The notes: generated from the sequence alone by a model not told the origin. Positions 24,918 to 34,916 are shown, counted from the stretch's first letter. The stretch: 64,000 nucleotides of DNA from Virgibacillus ihumii (GCF_902726655.1 NZ_CACVAN010000001.1:1984001-2048000), one strand, 5' to 3'. A program made the numbers and translations.

Positions 24918-25838
24918 TCATGAATAAATTAATCTCATCAGAATGTCCTGATCATAATCCCCAAAACCTTTGCCAAACAGATTAACTCCGCCGATATTAG
25001 CGGCATCCGGCGTTACACCTATTTTGAAAAAAACTGACTTGCTTTCTCCTAGATTAATGTCATTCAATGTAACATCGGACACTTTTACATCATCAAGAAA
25101 GCTTCCCTTGTGATTGACTTTCCAAGTCTTTAACAACCCGTATTGAGTATGTTTATCAGGAAGCCACTGCGGATTTAAATTTCCTCGTCTGTCTCCAAAA
25201 TCACCCGGGCACGTCCATGTGCACACTTCATGCCCATTAATCCAAATAGTAATATCGGATGGCCAATTATGGTCATAGTTAGGAGCTTCCGAACAGAGTT
25301 CCAATGAAAATTGAATTGACTCAGGCTCTGCGCCAGCCGGAACAAGTAACGGAAATCGATATTCGACAAAGCCCTTTCTAAACCAGACCAACTGTGCAGA
25401 CATACGATCCGGATGATAGAAAAGGGAAGGTTCATCTTCGGGTTTCATAATACCATGCGGATTAATCAGTCCGCATGTCGGATAAATATCAGAATCTATG
25501 TAATGTCCAACAGGCATTTCTAATTGATAGGAATTCTTCGGATTATTGTATCCAGTGGTCAAATTCAATTGCATATGGATATCATCAAAGTTCCTCGTGC
25601 AAACCTTCATCGTTCCTCTTGTTGCAGGCTGCAGTTCCGTGGAAATAATCCCTGACTTTTCAAGAACCTTTATGTTGGAAGCAATGGTTGAAACAGGCAA
25701 CCCAAGCTTTTCCGACAATTCATGTATGTTCATTTTTTTATAGTTTAACAATTTCAGGATATTTATCCTAACTTCAGATGATAAAGCGTGTGCAACCTTT
25801 TTTAGTACATCTGATTCTTCGATTGACAACTCTAACAT
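24918..25838 (-). CDS. ArsR-type HTH regulator with large C-terminal sensor domain
   Basis: A 306-aa protein. Residues 8-75 form an ArsR-type winged helix (VLKKVAHALSSEVRINILKLLNY, then MNIHELSEKLGLPVSTIASNIKVLEKSGII). The remaining 230 residues are not metal-binding ArsR-like; they are aromatic- and Gly-rich, predicted beta sheet (for example CSEAPNYDHNWPSDITIWINGHEVCTW), and look like a carbohydrate-binding jelly roll. Proteins of this architecture occur next to sugar-utilisation operons in Bacillales. It probably senses the glycan and controls the operon to its left. A 12/14 cre-like box lies at 25853-25866, just upstream of its start. Confidence 0.8.
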   Translation of the reverse strand: MLELSIEESDVLKKVAHALSSEVRINILKLLNYKKMNIHELSEKLGLPVSTIASNIKVLEKSGIISTELQPATRGTMKVCTRNFDDIHMQLNLTTGYNNPKNSYQLEMPVGHYIDSDIYPTCGLINPHGIMKPEDEPSLFYHPDRMSAQLVWFRKGFVEYRFPLLVPAGAEPESIQFSLELCSEAPNYDHNWPSDITIWINGHEVCTWTCPGDFGDRRGNLNPQWLPDKHTQYGLLKTWKVNHKGSFLDDVKVSDVTLNDINLGESKSVFFKIGVTPDAANIGGVNLFGKGFGDYDQDILMRLIYS

Positions 25839-25935
25839 GACTTAACCCCCAATGAAAACGATTTATTACACCATTATACCCCCTTTGGATTCCTCTTACA
25901 ATTTGAGAGAATAAACATTCTGACGTTACGTTACA

Positions 25936-25978
25936 ACGAAAAAACGAGAGTGCATTGCATTATCACTCCCGTTTTTCG
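25936..25978. terminator. Terminator after the YjiH-like gene
   Basis: AAAAACGaGAGTG pairs with CACTCcCGTTTTT with one bulged position per arm and an 11-base loop. On the minus strand it ends the YjiH-like transcript 48 bases after the stop. Confidence 0.75.
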
Positions 25979-26025
25979 TAGAAGACAGAGGCTTCAACAG
26001 CCTTCCTCCCCCTCGTCCAAACACA

Positions 26026-27393
26026 TTAAAAAATCATATGCGCAATCAATACAATAATCGGCAGGGAAATAATCGTGCGCTCCATAAAAATCAGAAACAG
26101 GCGGCCAACACCCAATGGAATTTTGGAAATAATGATTAACGTTCCCATTTCCGTTAAATAAATAATTTGCACCAACGACAGGGCAGCAATGACGAACCTG
26201 GTAATCTCAGCTTCAATGCCGCTGGCCAATACAGCGGGTATAAACATGTCAATAAAGCCAATAATCGTTGCCGGAGCTGCTTCCGCGGCTTCCGGAATTT
26301 GCATTAGCTGCAATATTGGGACCATTGGTTTTGAGATAAAATCAAAAATCGGTGTGAACTCGGCAATAATAAGGGCAACCGTTCCAATCGCCATCACTTG
26401 CGGCAATAATACAAAAATGATTCCTAAAAATATCTCCGTTCCCTGTTTGAGCTGATCCATAAACGAACCGGCTGCCTTTGCCCGGTCAACAGCTTTCAGA
26501 AGTCCCCATTTGACTTTTGACTCACCCTCAGGGATGTCCTCTTTATACGCATTCTCTTTACGAAACGTATCCGGAATCCTGGAAAGCGGTGGGATTCTTG
26601 GTACGATGACGGCACTTGCCACACCGGCAATACAAATCGTCAGATATAAAATCGGAAACATATGTTCAATTTTCAGCATACCGGCAATAACAAGGCAAAA
26701 AGGCAATGATACAGATGAAAAGCATGTCGCAATCGCCGCTGCTTCCCTTCCTGTATAAAAACCTTCAGCGTGCTGTTCGCGTGTAATAACAACACCAACA
26801 TTCACATTTCCAACCCATGAAGCCAACAAGTCAATTGCCGAACGTCCCGGCAAGGTAAAAAGTGGACGTGTTACACTTCTTAACAGTGTTCCAAAAAACT
26901 CCATCGCTCCAAAATTTATCAAATAAGGCATCAGGTAGGAAGCAACGAAAAACCATACTATTAATGATGTAAGCAGTCCAAACATCACCTGCCCGGTTAC
27001 TTCAGAACTTATCGCATTCCACCCGATTTGATAAAATGTCATAAACGCAAATATCATTCCCAATACTCTGGTGACCGTCCAAAAAACCGATACATTGAAA
27101 AAAGAATTCAACATATTGTGTTTTACAATTTTTTCAGGCCTTAACGTAACCGTTATTACTGTCAGCAACGTTGAAAGCGAAATAACAATGGTCAAAATCG
27201 CAGGCAATACACTCGTTAATAAATGGATGAGGTATTCCGTTATAATTCCCAGCGGGATGTTAAATGAGTTATTGTCATATACAGGGAACAAAAAGATAAA
27301 TACACCGAATAAAGAAGGAAGCAAAAACTTCAGCAGCCCTTTTCGATCAATTTTCTTATTATAATTAGTGTTACGTGTAGATGATTGATTCAT
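26026..27393 (-). CDS. YjiH-like membrane protein with nucleoside-recognition (Gate) domain
   Basis: A 455-aa polytopic membrane protein of the YjiH family, which carries a Gate/nucleoside-recognition domain: GRSAIDLLASWVGNVNVGVVITREQHAEGFYTGREAAAIATCFSSVSLP in the first half and GFIDMFIPAVLASGIEAEITRFVIAALSLVQIIYLTEMG in the second. The family is thought to be a transporter of unknown substrate. The ATG at 27393 with AGGAGG seven bases upstream is preferred over an in-frame start 48 bases earlier. It is divergent from the D-lactate dehydrogenase-like gene, so export or import of a hydroxy acid is possible but unproven. Confidence 0.8.
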   Translation of the reverse strand: MNQSSTRNTNYNKKIDRKGLLKFLLPSLFGVFIFLFPVYDNNSFNIPLGIITEYLIHLLTSVLPAILTIVISLSTLLTVITVTLRPEKIVKHNMLNSFFNVSVFWTVTRVLGMIFAFMTFYQIGWNAISSEVTGQVMFGLLTSLIVWFFVASYLMPYLINFGAMEFFGTLLRSVTRPLFTLPGRSAIDLLASWVGNVNVGVVITREQHAEGFYTGREAAAIATCFSSVSLPFCLVIAGMLKIEHMFPILYLTICIAGVASAVIVPRIPPLSRIPDTFRKENAYKEDIPEGESKVKWGLLKAVDRAKAAGSFMDQLKQGTEIFLGIIFVLLPQVMAIGTVALIIAEFTPIFDFISKPMVPILQLMQIPEAAEAAPATIIGFIDMFIPAVLASGIEAEITRFVIAALSLVQIIYLTEMGTLIIISKIPLGVGRLFLIFMERTIISLPIIVLIAHMIF

Positions 27394-27643
27394 AACAGTA
27401 TCCTCCTTTTGATTCAGCATCAAACGCCAAAACGTGTTCAAATTGCTTTTCCTGATTATTAAAAATGGACTCCCTTCGTCTGGATTCTGTTCGGAATTGA
27501 ATAACTATTTTGATTTTAAATAAAAGTATAACGTGAATAGTACCATCGTACAAGCTGATTTTTGTTGGAAAAGATGAGTTTAACGACTTATAATAATATT
27601 CAAATAATACCTGGTTTTAAATTTCATATACGAGGGGGATTAG

Positions 27644-28999
27644 ATGTTTATCCAGCAATTAATTAACCGACTGGGAACGCAGAAAATAAGTAAAAGTGAA
27701 TCCGAGCTGTATCGACACAGTCATGATGAATCCATCCACCAAAAAGTTGAACCGGATGTGGTTTGCTTTCCTGATTGCCGAGAAGATGTCCAGACGATAT
27801 TGAATGTGGCAAGCATTTACAACATACCGGTAACAGCCTTTGGAGCAGGAACCGGACTGGAAGGACAGGTTATCCCCGTGGAAAAAGGGATATCGATTAA
27901 CTTTGACAATATGAACAGAGTTGTTGAATTTTCACCTGAGGATATGACAATCACGGTACAGCCTGGCATAACACGAATGAACCTGAATAAACAAGTGAAT
28001 CGTCACGGGCTGATGTTTCCGATCGATCCCGGTGCAGATGCAACGATTGGCGGAATGACTGCAACCAATGCAAGTGGCACGACAGCGGTCCGATTCGGTT
28101 CAATGAAGGATCAGTTGTTGGACTTGGAAGTAATTTTAGCAGACGGAACTGTTATACATACTGGAACCAACGCTAAAAAGTCATCGTCAGGCTATCATTT
28201 AACAGGCTTATTCGCTGGATCTGAAGGCACCTTAGGTATCATAACGGAAATCACGCTCCGCCTCCACGGGATACCGGAATATACAATGATGGCCCGCTGC
28301 ACATTTGATTCCCTGGAAACATGTGCAGAAGCTTCCCACACAATTTTAGGCAGCGGCATTCCCATTATGCGAATGGAACTGGTGGATCAGACAAGCATTG
28401 CCCAGGTCAACAAATACAACAATTATCACTTGCCTTGCAGCCACTCGTTATTTTTTGAATTCGCAGGTGCAAAAACAGCTATTCAGGAAGAAGTGAAACT
28501 GGCCGAGGAGCTAATGAAAGATCTTGGCTGTGACAATTGGGATACAGCAAGTGATCCGACCCAACAAAAAGAACTGTGGAAGGCACGCCACGAAATAACA
28601 TACGCGTACAATCATTTAAGCGGAATGGATGAAGTAGGCGCTGATGTCTGTGTTCCCATTTCACAATTACCCAAATTAATTGTCTATGCCAGAAAATTAA
28701 TTGAAGAAAGCGGACTGAACGGTGGTATATGGGGACACGTCGGCGATGGGAACTTTCATACCCTGGTTATGTTTGGTAAAAATAATACAGAGGAACGAAA
28801 AAGAGCTGAATCTGTCAATGAAGCACTTGCCCTAAAAGCAATCGATTCACGCGGTACCTGTACCGGTGAGCATGGTGTCGGCCTGGGTAAAATGAAATTC
28901 CAGGAAAAGGAGCACGGGGACTCCTTGGCAGTCATGAAAGGCATAAAAGAAATGCTTGATCCGAAGCATGTTCTGAATCCGGGGAAAATATTTTCGTGA
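27644..28999 (+). CDS. FAD-linked D-lactate/glycolate dehydrogenase (GlcD/DLD type)
   Basis: A 451-aa VAO-family flavoprotein. The PCMH-type FAD domain (about 35-215) has TAFGAGTGLEGQ and IDPGADATIGGMTATNASGTTAVRFGSMKDQ; the cap domain has the catalytic-site GHVGDGNFH and the C-terminal RGTCTGEHGVGLGKMKF. It oxidises D-lactate, glycolate or a related 2-hydroxy acid, passing electrons to the respiratory chain. The start has GAGGGGG six bases upstream. It is transcribed alone toward a strong terminator. No GlcE/GlcF subunits are present, which favours a single-subunit D-lactate dehydrogenase. Confidence 0.88.
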   Translation: MFIQQLINRLGTQKISKSESELYRHSHDESIHQKVEPDVVCFPDCREDVQTILNVASIYNIPVTAFGAGTGLEGQVIPVEKGISINFDNMNRVVEFSPEDMTITVQPGITRMNLNKQVNRHGLMFPIDPGADATIGGMTATNASGTTAVRFGSMKDQLLDLEVILADGTVIHTGTNAKKSSSGYHLTGLFAGSEGTLGIITEITLRLHGIPEYTMMARCTFDSLETCAEASHTILGSGIPIMRMELVDQTSIAQVNKYNNYHLPCSHSLFFEFAGAKTAIQEEVKLAEELMKDLGCDNWDTASDPTQQKELWKARHEITYAYNHLSGMDEVGADVCVPISQLPKLIVYARKLIEESGLNGGIWGHVGDGNFHTLVMFGKNNTEERKRAESVNEALALKAIDSRGTCTGEHGVGLGKMKFQEKEHGDSLAVMKGIKEMLDPKHVLNPGKIFS

Positions 29000-29036
29000 T
29001 GTCCCTGTATCCCAATGTTCAATTCTCATTAAACTC

Positions 29037-29080
29037 GAAAAACCAAACTTACACCCGATAGGGGAAAAGTTTGGTTTTTC
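29037..29080. terminator. Bidirectional terminator
   Basis: GAAAAACCAAACTT pairs with AAGTTTGGTTTTTC around a loop of about 16 bases. It lies between the convergent GlcD-type gene and the binding-protein gene and can serve both. Confidence 0.82.
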
Positions 29081-29234
29081 ATTTATTCCAGTTATTTAAT
29101 GTGGAAGGCAAAATGAAATAAGGGATTATCTCTTGCTTTTCACTCTGAGAAACCTGTGGAATTAATTGTAATTATTAAATGTAAAACCTTCCCCTTATGA
29201 CGAATTATTTGCCAAATTGTATGGCATCCTCTTT

Positions 29235-29262
29235 ATATTCAAATGGAAATCCATTTGAATAT
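29235..29262. terminator. Perfect 13-bp hairpin at the 3' end of the 16-kb cluster
   Basis: ATATTCAAATGGA pairs with TCCATTTGAATAT with only two bases between, four bases after the binding-protein stop codon. There is no T-run on the minus strand, so it may protect the mRNA 3' end rather than terminate. Confidence 0.5.
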
Positions 29263-29266
29263 TAAA

Positions 29267-30583
29267 TCACTTTTGCAGCAGCTTATTGATTTTTTTCTCA
29301 GCTTCACTCAATACCTTTTCTGTATCCTCTCCCTGAACAAGTTTTTCGAAAGATTGGGCGATAACATTAGATACTTCTACTTCATCAATAGATGGGCCAG
29401 CTGTTGCTGGGGAAGGTTTGGTATTATTAAGTGCATCATACGCTTTTTTCATTTGTTTATGTTTACTGTAAGTTTCTTTTAAGGGAGAAATTTCGGCTGC
29501 CTTCGGTGTTACAGGCACATATCCTGTACTTGCGGCCCATGTCGATTGAACTTCGGGGCTCACCATAAATTTAATAAACTCCCATCCTGCCTTTTGTTCC
29601 TTCTCTGTAGCCTGATTAGATATCCATAATTGAGATCCACCTTGATTAACACCAGACCATTCTTTATCCTCAGGTACAGGTAATGGAGCAGTTTTAAACT
29701 TAAAATCAAGTGTATCCAGCCATATACCAGCAACTGCCGATGAATCCAGATACATTGCAAGTTCTCCAGATGAAAATGCCAGTTGGGTATTGGACCATGT
29801 TCGCCCGAAGTTTCCAAAGTTTCCATCATTATACATATCTCCGATCCAGTTATATATTTTTTTACCTACATCTGAATTAAGGAACGTTTTTGTGGAATCT
29901 TCACTTGTTCTTCCATTTTCATTATTAAAAACAAGCTCATTCTGTACCGCAAACAAATTATATATAAATGAAGTATTTATTGGAATTGAAAAGCCATAAA
30001 CATTTGGTGCTTCTTCTGGTCCAGAAGTTAGCTTCTCTGCAGCCTTTTGAATTTCACTAAATGTTTGTGGCGGGTTTTCCGGGTCCATTCCCGCTTCTTT
30101 AAATAATTCAACATTATAAAATAATAAAGGTACAAAAACATTGAAAGGCATAGAACTTAAAGTTCCATTTAGTGAATGATTTGAAATAACCGCTTCATTT
30201 AGTTGGGATATATCAAAATCCTGATCGTTCTCTATCATTTCTTGTACTGGTTTAATATAATTACTTTGACTAAAATATGCAGTATCACCCGCTAAAAATA
30301 CTGCGGGAGCAGCATCAGTCGATCCAATCGTGCGCATCTGTTGTTGTATATCGCCTTGAAATGATGCATTAATTTTAACACTGTCAGATTGCTTATTAAA
30401 TTTTTTTATAATGCCTTTGAGCGTCACAGCATTATCACCGTCCAAATTGTGCCAAAAAGAAATAACTGTTTTACCGTCTTCTGTCGTTTTTGTCTTACCG
30501 GAATTTCCGCTGCAACCTGCCAACACCAGAATCAACACCATTAAAGCCAGCATTATTTTCTTCAACTTAATCATCCCTTCCAA
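29267..30583 (-). CDS. Sugar ABC transporter substrate-binding lipoprotein (UgpB-like)
   Basis: A 438-aa family 1 solute-binding protein with signal peptide and lipobox VLAGC (C24) followed by SGNSGKTKTTEDGK. The mature part begins ISFWHNLDGDNAVTLKGIIKKFNKQ, and GEEAPNVYGFSIPINTSF-type ligand-pocket segments resemble UgpB glycerol-phosphate/sugar binders. The TTG start has GGAG about ten bases upstream; an ATG nine bases later has its ribosome site too close. It is the last gene of a binding-protein-dependent importer, an unusual order because binding-protein genes are normally first. Ligand unknown. Confidence 0.87.
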   Translation of the reverse strand: MEGMIKLKKIMLALMVLILVLAGCSGNSGKTKTTEDGKTVISFWHNLDGDNAVTLKGIIKKFNKQSDSVKINASFQGDIQQQMRTIGSTDAAPAVFLAGDTAYFSQSNYIKPVQEMIENDQDFDISQLNEAVISNHSLNGTLSSMPFNVFVPLLFYNVELFKEAGMDPENPPQTFSEIQKAAEKLTSGPEEAPNVYGFSIPINTSFIYNLFAVQNELVFNNENGRTSEDSTKTFLNSDVGKKIYNWIGDMYNDGNFGNFGRTWSNTQLAFSSGELAMYLDSSAVAGIWLDTLDFKFKTAPLPVPEDKEWSGVNQGGSQLWISNQATEKEQKAGWEFIKFMVSPEVQSTWAASTGYVPVTPKAAEISPLKETYSKHKQMKKAYDALNNTKPSPATAGPSIDEVEVSNVIAQSFEKLVQGEDTEKVLSEAEKKINKLLQK

Positions 30584-30671
30584 AATTTTTTACTCCACTT
30601 CGCCTGTTCTCCCGATAATTAACACAGAAAAGAGTTGTTCAGTGCACCTCCTTTTTTGAAATGTAATTCCT

Positions 30672-31481
30672 TTAGCCTTTAATAGAACCAGAAATGAGAC
30701 CTTTACGAATATACTTTAATCCAAAGAAAAGAATTAATAATGTCGGGAGCAATGCTATAATAGAGCCTGCCATAACAATTGGCCAATTAGTGGATGCTTG
30801 AGAACTTACTAATACCTTAAGTCCAATTTGTATTGGTCTTACATTGTCGGTGCTGGTCATCAGAAGTGGCCATAAATAACTATTCCATGACGAAATGAAA
30901 GCAAATATACTTAATGCACCCAAAATAGTTTTGGATAATGGCAACGCAAAAGATAGATAATATCTAAAGTATGAACATCCGTCCATTTGGGCCGCATCCC
31001 ATAATTCCTGAGGCATTGTTAAAAAATGTTGTCTAAGCAGGAATACTCCAAATGGTGTAACTAATGTAGGCACAATTAAAGCTTGATAAGTATTCAACCA
31101 ACCAAGATTCAGCATAGTTAAATGGTTCGGAATAATTGTAGATTCAAAGGGGATCAGCATTGTACTCAATAACAAAATAAATAAAAGTTTTCTTCCCTTG
31201 AAAGGGATGAATACAAATGCAAAAGCTGCTAAACTGCATAAAAATATTTGTCCAATCATTACTGCTGTTGCAAAAATAAAACTGTTATACAAATAACGTA
31301 TTATAGGGATCCTCTCTGCAGCAGAGATATATCCCTGAAAGCTTGGTTCAGAAGGTAATATAGCTGCGTTATTAATATCACTTGCAGACATAAAGCTTAC
31401 CGATAGCGCGTATAAAATAGGTGCAAACATTAAAAATGCGCTAATGGAGAGTAAAATGTATAATATAATCTTTTTAATCAT
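30672..31481 (-). CDS. Carbohydrate ABC transporter permease, MalG/UgpE type
   Basis: A 269-aa permease with about six membrane spans and the coupling loop ELWDAAQMDGCSYFRYYLSFALPLSKTI. It overlaps the stop of its UgpA-type partner by four bases (ATGA), showing translational coupling. It has no ATPase gene near it. It is one half of the second importer in the IclR-controlled cluster. Confidence 0.9.
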   Translation of the reverse strand: MIKKIILYILLSISAFLMFAPILYALSVSFMSASDINNAAILPSEPSFQGYISAAERIPIIRYLYNSFIFATAVMIGQIFLCSLAAFAFVFIPFKGRKLLFILLLSTMLIPFESTIIPNHLTMLNLGWLNTYQALIVPTLVTPFGVFLLRQHFLTMPQELWDAAQMDGCSYFRYYLSFALPLSKTILGALSIFAFISSWNSYLWPLLMTSTDNVRPIQIGLKVLVSSQASTNWPIVMAGSIIALLPTLLILFFGLKYIRKGLISGSIKG

Positions 31482-32380
31482 TGATAATGCACTCTCCTTT
31501 CACCAACTTTGAATTGAATTACAGTTACAATTAAAGTAATGATAAATAATGCTATTGCCTGAGCGCTGGCAAAACCATAATTTCCATAAACAAATGCTTC
31601 CCTGTATATAGAATAAACAATTAAATTCGTTGCCTCGGTCGGTCCACCCTCAGTCAAAATGTCAATTTGACCAAAAGATTGTAAAGCATTAATAAAATTT
31701 ATTAAAGTAACAAAAAATAAGACTGGTGAAAGAAGCGGTATTGTAATTTTAAATAAACGGGTCCAATAACCCGCTCCATCAACGGTAGCACTTTCATATA
31801 AATCATTGGAGATGTTTTGCAGTCCCCCTAATAATAGGATGAAATTTAAACTTAACCCCATCCAAATAGTTGCCAATGATACTGAAAAAAGGGCCCATTC
31901 GGGTGATGTTAGCCACCCAATTCTAGGTACACCGAAGAAACCCAAAACATTATTTATCGTTCCAAGAGTAGGGTGAAAGAAAAACAATAAAATAGCTGAG
32001 CTTGCGGCACCTGAAATTCCTAGCTGGGATGAAAAAATCATTTGAAAAAACTTTGAACCCTTCATTTTTTCATTTGCTATTATGGCTAAAAATAGTGAAA
32101 GAATAATAGTAAGCGGTACTGTATACAAAACAAACAAAAAGGTAACTTTTAAACTATTTAAAAATGATGGTGAACTAAATAACGAAAAATAATGCTCCAA
32201 CCCTACGAATGCCTCAATAACTCCACCGTCCAAAACACTTGAAAAACTGAATTGGATTGTCTTTAAAATTGGATAAAACAGAAACACACCTAATATTAAA
32301 AAGGTAGGAAATAAATACAACATACCTGTACCGAATAATTTAATTTCTTTACCTATTTTTTTAGTTTTAGTTGTTTCCAA
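31478..32380 (-). CDS. Carbohydrate ABC transporter permease, MalF/UgpA type
   Basis: A 300-aa permease with the family loop DLYESATVDGAGYWTRLFKITIPLLSP. The TTG at 32380 is preferred as start because GAGGTG lies six bases upstream; an in-frame GTG at 32410 has no ribosome site. It follows the sodium symporter gene by about 85 bases, so this cluster encodes two kinds of uptake system side by side. Confidence 0.88.
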   Translation of the reverse strand: METTKTKKIGKEIKLFGTGMLYLFPTFLILGVFLFYPILKTIQFSFSSVLDGGVIEAFVGLEHYFSLFSSPSFLNSLKVTFLFVLYTVPLTIILSLFLAIIANEKMKGSKFFQMIFSSQLGISGAASSAILLFFFHPTLGTINNVLGFFGVPRIGWLTSPEWALFSVSLATIWMGLSLNFILLLGGLQNISNDLYESATVDGAGYWTRLFKITIPLLSPVLFFVTLINFINALQSFGQIDILTEGGPTEATNLIVYSIYREAFVYGNYGFASAQAIALFIITLIVTVIQFKVGERRVHYQ

Positions 32381-32464
32381 TATCCTCACCTCAATCCACA
32401 GATTAACCACTATAATTAACTGAATATTACAAAAATTATTCGTAAATAATGCTTGTTTTATCGA

Positions 32465-33928
32465 CTATCCTATGTCTTCTTCAAATACAGATCTTTCATT
32501 TTCCAACTTCGCCAGTGCTTCTTCTTTGGAAATACTTTTTCTTGGAGTTAAATAACTAATAACAACACCAGCCAACAATGAAACTACCAGAGATGGGATT
32601 ACTGGATTACCCCAAAATACAGAGAGGCTATCACTTGAAATTACTACTAGTGACGTCCCGGAACCCGCTATAAGACAGGCTATTCCTCCTTGCCACGTGG
32701 CTCGCGGCCAGTATTTACCTAATATAGATGCTACAAGCAAACCTGTCATTATGGTAGAACTCATATTTGTTATATAACCTATAATGTTGGTCGACTCCAG
32801 AATAAACAACAGCGCTAATCCAATCGTGACGATAAGTGCAATCCTGGAGTATAGTATTGTCTTATTTTTATCCGGAAGTTTACCTGTGAATACCTGGTAT
32901 ACGTCCCTTATCAGAATAGTAGTTCCAGCTATGGCATCTGAGTCACCTGAAGACATCGTGGCTGCCAAACCGGCTACTAACAGAAAAGCACCAACCCAAA
33001 GCGGAAATACCTCTGTGATCATATAGGGAAAGGCAAAAGCAGTATCTGAAATATCCGGATTCACTATTTTTGCAGCAAGACCTATAATTGTTGGACAAAT
33101 GGCAAATAGAACAGCAACTATCCCAGAAATAATAAAACTCTTTTTAACTACTTTGGTGTTTTTACCGGAGTAAATACGATGTCGATAAGCCGGTATAACT
33201 AAAACAGCTACTACGGTCACCAAAATTAGTGATATCCCAGGTATTAATCCTGTTTCCTGTACACCTGCAAATGTGGTCATATCTTTTGGCAAACTATTTG
33301 AGATACCTGTAAACCCACCAACTTTGACAAATGATAAAACGGCTAGCAACGTGAAGCCAGCAAATAAAATGATAGCCTGTATTACATCCGTATATACAAC
33401 AGCCAAATAACCTCCAATTATTGTATATAACCCGAATCCAATAGCGGTTACTATCTTTGCGGTAGTTGGATCAAGACCAGTAATCCATCCTAGATAAATA
33501 CTTCCACCCAATATGTGTGTACCTAACCACCCAACTTCTGCCAGAAACAATATAATCGACATGGATCCCTTTATTGCTTTACTCGCACCAAAGTAATAAC
33601 TTAACTCTTCAGAAAACGTCATAAAGTTTTTATTACGTGAGTCTGCAAACAATACTACTAGAGCTATCAGTCCTATGCCCAATCCAATTCCAAAGAACGC
33701 TCCAGCCCAACCTTGTTCATAAGCAGTTTGAACTGCTCCCATACTTGATCCTGTCCCTACAGCTGTAGCAACCGTGGTACCAATCAGCAGAAATGAGGTT
33801 AACCCTCTTCCCCCCATTAAAAAATCTTCTCCAGTTTCCACTTTTTTAGCAACCCAAATACCAATTAAAATCATGAAAACCAAAAACACCGAAAATATTG
33901 ATAGATACACAAATTGATTTTCAACCAT
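32465..33928 (-). CDS. Sodium:solute symporter family protein
   Basis: A 487-aa SSS-family carrier with about 12-13 membrane spans. GEDFLMGGRGLTSFLLIGTTVATAVGTGSSMGA near the N-terminus and AGLAATMSSGDSDAIAGTTILIRD near the sodium site are typical. It is not closely like PutP, and the substrate is unknown. Sitting between an ABC importer and the FAH-family hydrolase, it probably imports an acid sugar, amino acid or related intermediate of the same pathway. The start has AAAGGAG upstream. Confidence 0.87.
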   Translation of the reverse strand: MVENQFVYLSIFSVFLVFMILIGIWVAKKVETGEDFLMGGRGLTSFLLIGTTVATAVGTGSSMGAVQTAYEQGWAGAFFGIGLGIGLIALVVLFADSRNKNFMTFSEELSYYFGASKAIKGSMSIILFLAEVGWLGTHILGGSIYLGWITGLDPTTAKIVTAIGFGLYTIIGGYLAVVYTDVIQAIILFAGFTLLAVLSFVKVGGFTGISNSLPKDMTTFAGVQETGLIPGISLILVTVVAVLVIPAYRHRIYSGKNTKVVKKSFIISGIVAVLFAICPTIIGLAAKIVNPDISDTAFAFPYMITEVFPLWVGAFLLVAGLAATMSSGDSDAIAGTTILIRDVYQVFTGKLPDKNKTILYSRIALIVTIGLALLFILESTNIIGYITNMSSTIMTGLLVASILGKYWPRATWQGGIACLIAGSGTSLVVISSDSLSVFWGNPVIPSLVVSLLAGVVISYLTPRKSISKEEALAKLENERSVFEEDIG

Positions 33929-34027
33929 AATACCACTCCTTTGGTTTAAATGGAGTTCGACACTTTAAGGAATTCCATATATTAGCGATTCCCAATAAAG
34001 CTTGCCTTTCTCATGAGAGTTAACGGG

Positions 34028-34891
34028 TTAACCTTTAAAAGTATTAGTGAGTTTTCCAATTCCCTCGATTTCGACTGTTACATTATCCCCGTCTTGTAGC
34101 CAAACCTGCTCCGAACGGTCGTAACCCAAAACAACTCCTTCAGGGGTACCAGTTAAAATAACATCCCCAGGTTTTAACGTCATATAATGCGATACGTAGC
34201 TGACAATTTCATCGCATTTAAATATCATGTCTCTTGTGTTTGATTTTTGCCGGACTTCACCATTAACTATACAGCTGATTTCCAACGTATTCGGGTTCTC
34301 AATTTCATCGGCAGTTACCAAATATGGTCCTACTGGACAAAATCCATCCAGACTTTTTCCCAAAAGCCATTGATTTGTCCTGAACTGTAGATCCCTTGCG
34401 CTCAAATCATTAGCAGCACAGTAACCAAAAACATAATCAAGTGCATCCTGCTGTGATACATTTTTCGCTTCCTTTCCAATTACGATGGCTAACTCCGCCT
34501 CATAATCGACTTTTTGGGAATCAAGTGGCAAGTTAATCACCTCTTCGTTACCTGCAAGCGCATTATTATATTTGTTAAACAGGATGGGGAACTTAGGGAT
34601 CTCTGCATTAGACTCCTCTGCATGTTTTCGGTAGTTTAGTCCCACACATACAATTTTCCCCGGGTTGTCTATGCAAGGCCCAAAGTTGAGTGAACCTTCC
34701 GGTGAAAATTCGCTCTCACCACTTTTCATTGCTTTATCAAACAATCCATCCAACTCTAGACGTGAAAAATTTTCTATCAGCGAATTCATATCAGACACAT
34801 TGGGTAAATGCTTTGTTATATCCAAAATTCCTCTTTCCGTTTTTATCCCCGGAAGATCCCCTCCACTGGTTCGTATTGTTAATAATTTCAT
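34028..34891 (-). CDS. Fumarylacetoacetate hydrolase (FAH)-family protein
   Basis: A 287-aa FAH-superfamily enzyme. The C-terminal catalytic domain has KIVCVGLNYRKHAEES, the metal-binding glutamates in VDYEAELAIVIGKEAKNV, GYCAANDLSARDLQ, KSLDGFCPVGPYLV and DVILTGTPEGV. The ATG at 34891 with AAGGAGG seven bases upstream is the start; a longer frame has no site. FAH enzymes cleave C-C bonds of 2,4-diketo acids or hydrate/decarboxylate keto acids. Next to an SDR and an enolase-superfamily dehydratase, the best fit is a 2,4-diketo-3-deoxy-aldonate hydrolase that yields pyruvate plus a hydroxy acid. Confidence 0.88.
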   Translation of the reverse strand: MKLLTIRTSGGDLPGIKTERGILDITKHLPNVSDMNSLIENFSRLELDGLFDKAMKSGESEFSPEGSLNFGPCIDNPGKIVCVGLNYRKHAEESNAEIPKFPILFNKYNNALAGNEEVINLPLDSQKVDYEAELAIVIGKEAKNVSQQDALDYVFGYCAANDLSARDLQFRTNQWLLGKSLDGFCPVGPYLVTADEIENPNTLEISCIVNGEVRQKSNTRDMIFKCDEIVSYVSHYMTLKPGDVILTGTPEGVVLGYDRSEQVWLQDGDNVTVEIEGIGKLTNTFKG

Positions 34892-34916
34892 CAAATTACC
34901 TCCTTGAAACGTTATC

